A DNA stretch of 64,000 nt from positions 40,607 to 104,606 of the forward strand of contig DDSZ01000016.1 of assembly GCA_002344205.1 (NCBI GenBank), read 5' to 3'. Below the pieces are notes generated by a model that did no database searches, was not told where the DNA came from, and saw only the letters and a list, made by a program, of their open reading frames with translations. The translations under genes and the position numbers were made by a program. The DNA comes from Opitutaceae bacterium UBA2377 (GTDB taxonomy: Bacteria > Verrucomicrobiota > Verrucomicrobiia > Opitutales > Opitutaceae). Each line of letters begins with the position of its first letter. Positions within the stretch are counted from its first letter, which is position 1. Of the stretch, positions 57,305-64,000 are shown piece by piece.

Positions 57305-58348
57305 TCAGGCTCCGTCACCGCGCCTGACCGACCAGAGTTGTTTCGCTTGGCGGATCGTTTTGTGCAGCACCTCGGGCGTGAGCGCCTGCTTCGGATCGTC
57401 GCCGATGCCGTGGGAGGGGTTGACGTGGCTCTCGATGCAAAGGCCGTCCGCGCCGTAGGCCACGGCGGCCAGCGCGCAGGCCGGCACGTAGGAGGCTTTG
57501 CCAACCGAGTGCGAGGGATCCACGACGACGGCGGCCCAGGTCTTCTCCTTGAGCAGCGGCGTGATGCTTTCATCCGGGTGGTTGCGGTAGCCGTCGAGCC
57601 CGGGGCTGGTGCCGCGCGGACAGAGGATGATGTTGGGATTGCCGAAGGCGGCGATGTATTCGGCGGCGGAAATGAACTCATTCACCGCGCCCATGTGGAT
57701 GCTGCGCTTGAGGAGGACAGCGCGGTCGGTGCGGGTGCCGAGCGCGCGGCCGATGGCGCGAAGGAGAGAGTAGTTGAGCGCATTGCGCGCACCGACCTGC
57801 AGCAGCGTCACGCCGGCGTCGAGGGCGAGCTTGATGTGCTCCTCTTCCATGACCTCGGTGTCCACCGGCAGCCCCGTGCGGCGGGAGCCTTCCATGAGGA
57901 TGTCGAGCGACTTGGTGTCGCCCTGGAAGGTGTAGGGGTTGGTGCGGGGTTTCCACACGCCGCCGCGCAACATCTGCGCCCCGGCTTCCTTCACGGCCTG
58001 GGCCGTCTCGTAGAAGAAATTCGGGTTCTTCGGATCAATCGTGCACTGGCCGGCGATTACGAACAGCTCCTTGCCGAGCGTGACACCGCCGAGCGTCAGC
58101 CGGCCGTTCGCGAGGTCGGAGCGCCGGTCCATCAGCTTGAAGGGCGACTGGATGCGGTCGATGCGGTCGATGTAGTCGAGGCCTTCCAGGCGGTTGATCA
58201 TTAGCTCGTCGCGCTCGTCGCCGAGGATGGCATAGATCGTGCGCACGGCGCCAATGATGGGTTGGATCTTGCAGCCGAACTCCGCGACGATGGCGGTGAC
58301 TTCGGCTTCCTGCTCAGGAGCGAGGCGGCTGGATTTAGGGAGGATCAT
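57305..58348 (-). CDS. aroF: 3-deoxy-7-phosphoheptulonate (DAHP) synthase
   Basis: A 347-residue type I-beta DAHP synthase, first enzyme of the shikimate pathway. Residues 12-75 form a ferredoxin/ACT-like regulatory domain (EVTAIVAEFGCKIQPIIGAV, IDRIQSPFKLMDR) like that of Thermotoga enzymes. The barrel has AGQCTID (family GPC-type motif), LRGGVWKPRTNPYTFQG, and VDPSHSVGK. The start at 58348 (MILPKSSRLAPEQ) is chosen because the longer open frame reads through the terminator hairpin at 58372-58402. The upstream leader suggests control by Phe/Tyr supply. Confidence 0.92.
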   Translation of the reverse strand: MILPKSSRLAPEQEAEVTAIVAEFGCKIQPIIGAVRTIYAILGDERDELMINRLEGLDYIDRIDRIQSPFKLMDRRSDLANGRLTLGGVTLGKELFVIAGQCTIDPKNPNFFYETAQAVKEAGAQMLRGGVWKPRTNPYTFQGDTKSLDILMEGSRRTGLPVDTEVMEEEHIKLALDAGVTLLQVGARNALNYSLLRAIGRALGTRTDRAVLLKRSIHMGAVNEFISAAEYIAAFGNPNIILCPRGTSPGLDGYRNHPDESITPLLKEKTWAAVVVDPSHSVGKASYVPACALAAVAYGADGLCIESHVNPSHGIGDDPKQALTPEVLHKTIRQAKQLWSVRRGDGA

Positions 58349-58371
58349 GGACGGAAGGATTAAGGACTGAC

Positions 58372-58402
58372 AAAAAAGCCGCCCTGGTGGAGGCGGCTTT
58401 TT
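58372..58402 (-). terminator. Attenuator terminator in the DAHP synthase leader
   Basis: In the transcript, AAAAAGCCGCC and GGCGGCUUUUU form an 11-base-pair stem with an 8-base loop and a U-run, ending 24 bases before the aroF start codon. A terminator directly in front of the gene it would shut off implies attenuation. The leader segment GGCGGC at 58441-58446 can pair with the terminator's GCCGCC arm and so act as antiterminator. Confidence 0.75.
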
Positions 58403-58425
58403 GCGAATTGGTTGGGAAATCAGGT

Positions 58426-58512
58426 TCAGGATTCGCGGCAGCCGCCATCGGGTTTCCGGGTAAAATAGCCCCGGAAAGCAAAGGCAAAGAAATGGGCGGT
58501 CCAGCGATTCAC
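58426..58512 (-). CDS. Aromatic-rich leader peptide of DAHP synthase attenuator
   Basis: A 28-codon frame starting with GTG. The peptide begins MNRWTA and then has HFFAFAF and GYF, that is five Phe, one Tyr and one Trp in the first 17 residues, much like the Phe leader pheL of E. coli. It stops 24 bases before the terminator hairpin, and its last codons cover the antiterminator segment. A ribosome stalled at Phe codons would leave that segment free and permit read-through; a ribosome reaching the stop would mask it. The ribosome-binding site is weak. Confidence 0.65.
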   Translation of the reverse strand: MNRWTAHFFAFAFRGYFTRKPDGGCRES

Positions 58513-58561
58513 AGGCGCAAGGGGTGCCGCCGGCCGCGGGCTTTGTCAATCCCCCGCCGTG

Positions 58562-59323
58562 TCACCAGGCCGCAGCGAACTCCGGCGGCAACGGGGCCTT
58601 GGCCGCGAACCGCGTGCGCCGGCCCTCGAATTCGTAGTCGAACTCTGTCAGCAGCGAATGCAGGAAAAGCCGTTTTTCCCCGGTGGCCTTGGCGAAGGCG
58701 CGGTTGCGTGCGAAATCGCCGTAGGTCTGATCCCCCACGATGGGCAGGTGTCTTTTGGCGCATTGCACGCGAAGCTGGTGGCTCCGGCCGGTCAGCGGCT
58801 CCAGTTGCACCAGCGTGCGGGGCAAATCCCGCGCGACGCTCTGGCGCAGCACCCGCATCTGACACTCCGCCGGGATATGGCCTGCGGCCGAGGTGCGGAT
58901 CTGACCGGCGCGCTTTTCCACCGCCAGCCGGTCGCGCCAAACCTGCTGCGGCACGGCCGGCCGGCCGAAGACGAGGGCGTTGTAAACCTTGTGCACCCGC
59001 TTCTGGCGGAAATGGAGGCGGATGGCGGTCGCGAGCTTTTCGCCGGCGCTGACCAAGATCACGCCCGAGGTCGCGGAATCGAGCCGGTTGAGCAGCCACA
59101 GGCGCCGGGGTTGGTCGGCGGCATCCGTCCAGTGGTAATATTCGCCTTCGGCTTGGTAAGGAGCCCGCAGCAGCGAACGCGGTTCATCGGCCGCCGTGTT
59201 CGGATGTGAAAGCGCGCCCGCGGGTTTGGCGAAAGCGGCGAGCCCGTTCGCATCCTGCACGAGCAGACGGACGTCTTCGCCCAACGGAAGATGCGCCCAG
59301 AAGTCTGCCGGTGCCGCGCTCAC
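58562..59323 (-). CDS. RluA-family pseudouridine synthase
   Basis: A 253-residue pseudouridine synthase domain protein: FAKPAGALSHPN, the catalytic-Asp motif LLNRLDSATSGVIL (Asn where most have His), KVYNALVFG, and LEPLTGRSHQLRVQCAKRHLPIVGDQTYG. It lacks an S4 domain. It probably modifies a tRNA or 23S rRNA uridine. The GTG start overlaps the stop of the TonB-like gene (GTGA), which decides this start. Confidence 0.85.
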   Translation of the reverse strand: MSAAPADFWAHLPLGEDVRLLVQDANGLAAFAKPAGALSHPNTAADEPRSLLRAPYQAEGEYYHWTDAADQPRRLWLLNRLDSATSGVILVSAGEKLATAIRLHFRQKRVHKVYNALVFGRPAVPQQVWRDRLAVEKRAGQIRTSAAGHIPAECQMRVLRQSVARDLPRTLVQLEPLTGRSHQLRVQCAKRHLPIVGDQTYGDFARNRAFAKATGEKRLFLHSLLTEFDYEFEGRRTRFAAKAPLPPEFAAAW

Positions 59324-60426
59324 AGGTAATAGAACGTGAACGTCAGCTCCTGCGTTTCTCCGAGCACGGCCTTCATGTCCTCCGTCCAAGCGCCATACGG
59401 CGAGCGGTCGGTGATGGCGCTGATACAGTTGCGCTTGGCCTGTTCGTTGCCCGACTCGCTGCGCACGTCGATGATCTCGCTCACCTGCCCCAGGCTGTTC
59501 AGGCGGAACTTGACCGTCACGGTGGTGCCACGAGAGGGATAGTTGCGGCTTTGGATCAGGATACGGTCCCATTGGATCTGCACCGCCTCGATCAACTGCT
59601 GCAGATACTGGCCATAGCTGCTCCACTTGGCATCGAAGGCCACGGGGCCGATATTCGCCGTGCCGATGCGGTTTTCGGAGAAAATTGCAGGACGGGCGCG
59701 GCGATCCAGACGCGGAGCCGGCCGGGGATTGCTGGGGTCGATCTGCGGTGCAAATCCCGTGGCGCCTTGGATGAGCGGGACGTCCCGCACACCTTCGATT
59801 TTCTCCGGCACGGGCGAGGCATTTTCGGGAAACTTTGCGATATTGCTGCCAAAGCTGTCCGGAGCCTCGCCCTCGATCTTCTCAAAACCGGGCAAGGGGT
59901 TTTGCTCCAACCGAGGGGCCGCGGCGGGCTGCTGGGCCACGCTCGCCTCCACGGCTGGTGTCGGCGGGGAGAACACGGCCTCGTCGGTTAATTGTCCGCT
60001 CACGATTTGGTTGGATTGGATGTCGGTGCGGCCCTCCATGGCGGGCCGGTCCGCGCCGGTCTCGGGGCTGGGTTTTTCCTGCGCCGCCTGTTGGTTCTGG
60101 GCGCCGAAATTGATCGTCTTGTCCGGCACGTTGTCCGGAGCATCGGGGTTGACCTCGACGAATTGCGAAGGCGGCGGCTCCTCCTGTGGGCCGGTGAATT
60201 CGTCCGGCGCCAGTTCGATGTCGAACTGGGGCGACACCGGGGCGCGGGCCATCATTTCTGCCGGCTCGATCCGCAGCAGCTTTGGCACGAGAAGAAACAG
60301 CAACAGGTGCACCAGGATGGTGCCGAGCACGCCGATCTGGATCGAGCGGGTGTCCGCATCGCTGGAAAACCGGGGCGTGGGCAGGCGGCGCGGCCGGCGG
60401 TTGGGCGGAGTTTGCAGCTCGATCAT
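59320..60426 (-). CDS. TonB/TolA-like cell-envelope protein (orphan)
   Basis: A 368-residue protein: a cytoplasmic N-terminus rich in Arg/Pro, one membrane segment (IGVLGTILVHLLLFLLVPKLL, about 31-51), a long Pro/Glu/Gln-rich spacer, and a C-terminal TonB-like domain (RGTTVTVKFRLNSLGQVSEIIDV, then AKRNCISAITDRSPYGAW). It may couple to the ExbBD pair at 45,876-46,986 or to another one. It is co-directional with maf and tolC-type genes and overlaps the RluA gene. Confidence 0.75.
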   Translation of the reverse strand: MIELQTPPNRRPRRLPTPRFSSDADTRSIQIGVLGTILVHLLLFLLVPKLLRIEPAEMMARAPVSPQFDIELAPDEFTGPQEEPPPSQFVEVNPDAPDNVPDKTINFGAQNQQAAQEKPSPETGADRPAMEGRTDIQSNQIVSGQLTDEAVFSPPTPAVEASVAQQPAAAPRLEQNPLPGFEKIEGEAPDSFGSNIAKFPENASPVPEKIEGVRDVPLIQGATGFAPQIDPSNPRPAPRLDRRARPAIFSENRIGTANIGPVAFDAKWSSYGQYLQQLIEAVQIQWDRILIQSRNYPSRGTTVTVKFRLNSLGQVSEIIDVRSESGNEQAKRNCISAITDRSPYGAWTEDMKAVLGETQELTFTFYYL

Positions 60427-60447
60427 GGGGAGGAAGACGACGGGAAG

Positions 60448-61029
60448 TCAGCCGAGGAGACCTGCGTTGGTCAAAATTTGTTTCGTCGCATCCAGCGGCA
60501 GCCCCATGATATTTGAAAACGATCCCGTCCACCCGGCCACAATCATGTCGCCGTGGTCCTGGATGCCGTAGCCCCCGGCTTTGTCCAAGGTGGGCACCTT
60601 GGCGAGGTAGGCGGTAATCAGGTCTTCCGAGAGGGCGCGAAACGTGACCGCGCTGCTTTCCCCGCCCTCAGCCCGGTATCCGCTCGACGCCTGCCGCAGG
60701 GCTAGGCCCGTATAAACGGTGTGGGTTTGCCCGGAAAGTCGTTGCAGCATGCTGCGCGCCTCAGCGAGGTCGCGCGGCTTGTTGAAAACGGTGCCGTCCA
60801 GAAACACGGTCGTATCCGCGCCCAGCACCCAGGCATCGGGATGACGGGCAGCCACCCAGTCGGCCTTCAGCGAGGCATTGTGCGCGACCATGGCCTTGGG
60901 TTCCGCGGCCGGGTCCTCATGCTCGGTCACATCCGCGACGACGACCGTGAATGGCAGTCCCAACTGCGCGAGCAGCTCGCGACGCCGGGGCGAGGCCGAG
61001 GCAAGGATCAGCGGCCGGCCGGCGCTCAT
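60448..61029 (-). CDS. maf: Maf-family nucleoside triphosphate pyrophosphatase
   Basis: A 193-residue Maf protein: LILASASPRRRELLAQLGL at the start, KADWVAARHPDAWVLGADTTVFLDG, KPRDLAEARSMLQRLSGQTHTVYTG and GGYGIQDHGDMIVAGWTGSFSNIMGLP. Maf proteins hydrolyse dTTP/UTP or modified nucleotides. Its ATG overlaps the stop of the outer-membrane-factor gene (ATGA). Confidence 0.95.
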   Translation of the reverse strand: MSAGRPLILASASPRRRELLAQLGLPFTVVVADVTEHEDPAAEPKAMVAHNASLKADWVAARHPDAWVLGADTTVFLDGTVFNKPRDLAEARSMLQRLSGQTHTVYTGLALRQASSGYRAEGGESSAVTFRALSEDLITAYLAKVPTLDKAGGYGIQDHGDMIVAGWTGSFSNIMGLPLDATKQILTNAGLLG

Positions 61030-62333
61030 TCCGTCTGCTCTTCGAGGATCGCCCCCACCCGGCCGGTCGCCCGCGCCAGCTCCACGCGGCTCAGGTTGTA
61101 ACGGTAGCCGGCTTCGATGCGGTTGTCCGCCGCCGCGGCCAGACGGTTTTGCGCCTCGATGAGTTCGCGGTTGTCCGCCACGCCCTGTTCAAAGCGTCGG
61201 CCCGCGAGCGTCAGTTCCTCCTCGGCGAGACGGAAGCCTTTCTCCGCGACATTGATCTGCGCCAAACGCGAGGCGGCGTCCTGCCGGGCGAGTCGCAGCT
61301 CCGCGTTGATCTCGGTTTCAAGGTTTTGCAGGCGCAGCTCCTGCGCCCGGCGGCGGGAAAGCGCGATGCCCGTGAGCGCGCGGCTGCGGGCGCTGTCGAA
61401 CACCGGCAGGCTCATCGCCAGGCTCCCCGACCAGATCTTGGTCTCATTGTTGTCAAAGGCCTCGGCGCTGGCGTAACCGTAGCTGCCGATGAGGGCGAAG
61501 GAAGGCAGCCGGCTGAAACGCGCGGCCCGCACCTCGAGTTCGTTTTGCTCCAGCAATTTCCGCGCCCCGCGCAGGTCGGCGCGTTGTTCCAGCGTCACGC
61601 CGGCGAGGCTCGCGGTATAGGCGGCGGGTTCGGCCCGGCGGACGTTGAATTCCTGCAGGTGCAGGGGCCGCGCGAGATCCAGCGCCAGCAGTTGCTTCAG
61701 TTGGAGATCACTGGACTGGACGAGGGTGTCCTGCTGCAGCCGGGCCTGCTCCTCAATGGCGAGCTGCGCCTCGGCGCGGGTGACATCAATCTGCGTGGCG
61801 ACGCCGGCATTGAGTTGGTTTGTGGCCAGTTGCACCAGGCTGCGGGCCCGGGCGATGTTGGCATCGAGCACCTCGGTTCGGCGGAGATTTCGCAGGTGCG
61901 TGAAATACGTGGTGGCCACGGCCGCCTGCACGACCTCCCTCACCTCTTCCTGCCCGAGCCGGGCGACCGCCTCGGCGTAAGTGGCGGCCTTGTAGGTGGC
62001 GACGCGCTGGGGATTCAGCAGGTCGAGCCGGGCATTTAACTGTGCATCGAAACGGTTGTTGATGCCGCTGCTGACCAGGGCCCCGCCGACCGAGGCCGTG
62101 CGACTCCGGCGCTGGGTGGCGTCGAGCGTGACCTGCGGCAGCAGGTTGCTGCGCTGTTGCAGCGCAGCCGCGACCGCTTGGTTCACCGTTTCCCGGCCGA
62201 TCAAAACTTGCAGGCTGGTTTGCTCGGCCGTGGCCAGGGCGTCGGCGAGTGTCAGGACGATGGGAGCTTCGGCGCGCAGGCCGGCGGCCGCGCAAAGCGA
62301 GCCGAGAAAGAGGAGATGACTTAACTTTCGCAT
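61026..62333 (-). CDS. TolC-type outer-membrane efflux protein
   Basis: A 435-residue outer-membrane factor. Signal peptide residues 1-23 ([23 protein letters not shown]). Two OEP repeats follow, with the typical long helical stretches ([43 protein letters not shown]; and later [37 protein letters not shown]). It would form the exit duct of an efflux or type I secretion system; no pump genes are adjacent within the window. Confidence 0.9.
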   Translation of the reverse strand: MRKLSHLLFLGSLCAAAGLRAEAPIVLTLADALATAEQTSLQVLIGRETVNQAVAAALQQRSNLLPQVTLDATQRRSRTASVGGALVSSGINNRFDAQLNARLDLLNPQRVATYKAATYAEAVARLGQEEVREVVQAAVATTYFTHLRNLRRTEVLDANIARARSLVQLATNQLNAGVATQIDVTRAEAQLAIEEQARLQQDTLVQSSDLQLKQLLALDLARPLHLQEFNVRRAEPAAYTASLAGVTLEQRADLRGARKLLEQNELEVRAARFSRLPSFALIGSYGYASAEAFDNNETKIWSGSLAMSLPVFDSARSRALTGIALSRRRAQELRLQNLETEINAELRLARQDAASRLAQINVAEKGFRLAEEELTLAGRRFEQGVADNRELIEAQNRLAAAADNRIEAGYRYNLSRVELARATGRVGAILEEQTE

Positions 62334-62431
62334 GTTCAGGCCACAACCAATCCTCCGCCCCGCCGGAAGTGCAAGCCTTGCGAGTTGTAAGTCGCCGGAA
62401 ATCACTCCACCTTCGCGGGTTTACATCCGCC

Positions 62432-64000
62432 ATGCGCCTCGGACTCGCCCAGCTCAACACCATCGTCGGGGACCTGCCCGGCAACCGCCGGAAAATCCTC
62501 GCAGCCTACGCCTCGCTGGTCGCCCAGGGCGCCGAGCTCGTGGTCTTTCCCGAACTCGTGGTCTGCGGCTACCCGCCCCGCGACCTGCTGCTCAAGCGTC
62601 GCTTCGTGCCCGACATCGGCGAGTCGCTCGTGGAAATCGCCGCCGCGATCGGCGACGTGCCCGCCCTGATCGGCACCGTCGAGCCCAACCCCTCCGGCCA
62701 CGGTCGGCCATTTTTCAACTCCGCCGCCTTTTGTCATCGCGGCCGGGTCGTCAGCTACGCCCGCAAATGTCTGCTCCCGACCTACGATGTCTTTGATGAG
62801 GACCGCTACTTCGAGCCCGCCGCCGCACCGGTTGTCATCACGCACGCTGGTCTGCGCATCGGCGTGACCATCTGCGAGGATATCTGGACGCATCCGATGA
62901 TCAGCACCCGCCGGCTTTACAGCGGCCTCGACCCCGTCGCGCAATTGGCCGGCCAAAAATGCGACCTCATGGTCAACCTCTCCGCCAGCCCGTGGTATCA
63001 CGCCAAGGGCGCGGTTCGCCAGCAACTGGTCACCGATGCCGCCTGCAAGCTCGCCTGCCCGGTCGTCTACGTGAATGCCGTCGGCGGCAACGATGAGCTC
63101 GTCTTCGACGGTCGTTCCCTCGTCGCCGATGCGGAGGGCGGCATCCGCGCAGGCCTGGCTGCGTTTGCGGAGGATCTGCAGGTAGTGGATCTCACCGTGC
63201 CGGCGCCGCGGCTGAACGCCGGTTTTGCCCAGCCGGAAATGAAGGATATCCACGACGCGCTCGTGCTCGGCTTGCGCGATTACGCCCACAAGAGCGGTTT
63301 TCAGCGCGCCCTCATCGCGCTTTCCGGCGGCATTGATTCAGCGCTGGTCGCCGTGCTCGCGGTCGAGGCTTTCGGTGCGGAAAACGTCATCGGCGTCTCG
63401 CTGCCCTCGGCCATTTCCTCCGACCACTCCAAGGACGACGCCCGGAAACTGGCGCAAAACCTCGGCATCCGCTTCGAGACCATCGCGATCGCCGACGCCG
63501 TCTCCGCCTGCGAGCAGGCACTCGGGCCGGTCTTCGCCGGCCGCCCGCCTGATGTCACCGAGGAAAACATCCAGGCCCGCATCCGCGGCGTCCTCATGAT
63601 GGCGCTCTCCAACAAGTTTGGTTCGCTCCTCCTCACCACCGGCAACAAGAGCGAGGTCGCCGTGGGTTACTGCACGCTCTACGGCGACATGGCCGGCGGC
63701 CTGGCCGTCATCTCCGATGTGTTCAAGACCCAGGTCTACGCGCTCTGCCGTTGGATCAACCGCGAACGTGAGATCATTCCGGTGAACACCATCGAAAAAC
63801 CGCCGAGCGCCGAGCTGCGCCCCGGCCAGAAGGATCAGGACAGCCTGCCGCCCTACGACGTGCTCGACGCCATCCTCCGCGGTTACGTCGAGGAAGGGCT
63901 GTCCCGCGCCGACCTCGTCGCCCAAGGTTTCGACCAAACGGTGGTCAACGACATCGTTCGCAAAGTCGATCTCAATGAATACAAGCGCAAGCAGGCCGCC
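62432..64000 (+). CDS. nadE: Glutamine-dependent NAD+ synthetase (C-terminus outside window)
   Basis: 523 residues are visible and the frame is still open at the right edge; family members are about 540-560 long. The N-terminal glutaminase is a nitrilase-fold domain with Glu in [11 protein letters not shown], Lys in [18 protein letters not shown] and Cys in TICEDIW. The C-terminal synthetase has the PP-loop LSGGIDSAL and [22 protein letters not shown]. It makes NAD from nicotinate adenine dinucleotide and glutamine or ammonia. It is divergent from the TolC-type gene. Confidence 0.95.
   Translation, partial: MRLGLAQLNTIVGDLPGNRRKILAAYASLVAQGAELVVFPELVVCGYPPRDLLLKRRFVPDIGESLVEIAAAIGDVPALIGTVEPNPSGHGRPFFNSAAFCHRGRVVSYARKCLLPTYDVFDEDRYFEPAAAPVVITHAGLRIGVTICEDIWTHPMISTRRLYSGLDPVAQLAGQKCDLMVNLSASPWYHAKGAVRQQLVTDAACKLACPVVYVNAVGGNDELVFDGRSLVADAEGGIRAGLAAFAEDLQVVDLTVPAPRLNAGFAQPEMKDIHDALVLGLRDYAHKSGFQRALIALSGGIDSALVAVLAVEAFGAENVIGVSLPSAISSDHSKDDARKLAQNLGIRFETIAIADAVSACEQALGPVFAGRPPDVTEENIQARIRGVLMMALSNKFGSLLLTTGNKSEVAVGYCTLYGDMAGGLAVISDVFKTQVYALCRWINREREIIPVNTIEKPPSAELRPGQKDQDSLPPYDVLDAILRGYVEEGLSRADLVAQGFDQTVVNDIVRKVDLNEYKRKQAA

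Noticed and set aside
58349..58549. An N-terminal extension of the DAHP synthase starting at 58549
   Set aside because: It would have to be translated through the intrinsic terminator hairpin, and homology to the family starts after 58348. The same stretch makes better sense as a leader with its own short peptide.

Overview
The window looks like a chromosomal segment of a GC-rich member of the Opitutaceae (Verrucomicrobiota). This is an inference from gene content: FG-GAP/VCBS-repeat secreted proteins paired with sodium:solute symporters, a TonB-dependent receptor with a verrucomicrobial-style plug region, and many small sugar-acid aldolases. No marker such as 16S rRNA is present.

Positions 1-21,000 hold a 16-gene catabolic locus in several transcription units: a cupin, two HpcH/HpaI-type aldolases, two FG-GAP protein plus SSS transporter pairs, a nitroreductase-like protein, a threonine-synthase-like PLP enzyme, a mutarotase-fold protein, an aspartoacylase-family hydrolase, an MSOX-like flavin oxidase, an SDR, an unknown protein, a Kelch/NanM-like protein and a DapA-family aldolase. 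Every transcription unit is preceded by, or shares, one copy of an imperfect inverted repeat, CTGGT-N11-ACCAG (six copies), so the locus looks like one regulon. The substrate is unknown; the enzyme set suggests an N-substituted amino acid or amino-sugar acid.

Positions 21,490-25,620 hold a compact accessory cassette: a catalytic-domain-only tyrosine recombinase, an AAA+ ATPase, a small basic protein, a metallophosphoesterase, and a ribbon-helix-helix plus nucleotidyltransferase pair that resembles a toxin-antitoxin system. Two hairpins with different stems but nearly the same 14-nt loop bracket it. A decayed IS630-type transposase follows.

Positions 26,240-44,890 are visibly more AT-rich than both flanks and end at the 3' side of a tRNA-Ala(GGC), which suggests an acquired island. 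It carries an organophosphate-type MFS transporter, a secreted propeller-like protein and a PhoD phosphatase; a yhcH-aldolase-tctCBA operon; a secreted glycosidase-like protein; a TonB-dependent receptor; a LacI regulator; a 2-hydroxyacid dehydrogenase; and a complete D-galactonate pathway (dgoD, dgoK, dgoA).

Positions 44,900-64,000 are core-like: tRNA-Ala, exbB-exbD-tonB, a PfkB kinase, tmk, holB, a LacZ-type beta-galactosidase, an alpha/beta hydrolase, mutS, a vapBC-like pair with a perfect palindromic operator, a DAHP synthase, an RluA-type pseudouridine synthase, a second TonB-like protein, maf, a TolC-type porin and the start of nadE. The DAHP synthase has a leader that looks like a classical Phe/Tyr transcription attenuator, with an aromatic-rich leader peptide, an intrinsic terminator and a matching antiterminator segment.
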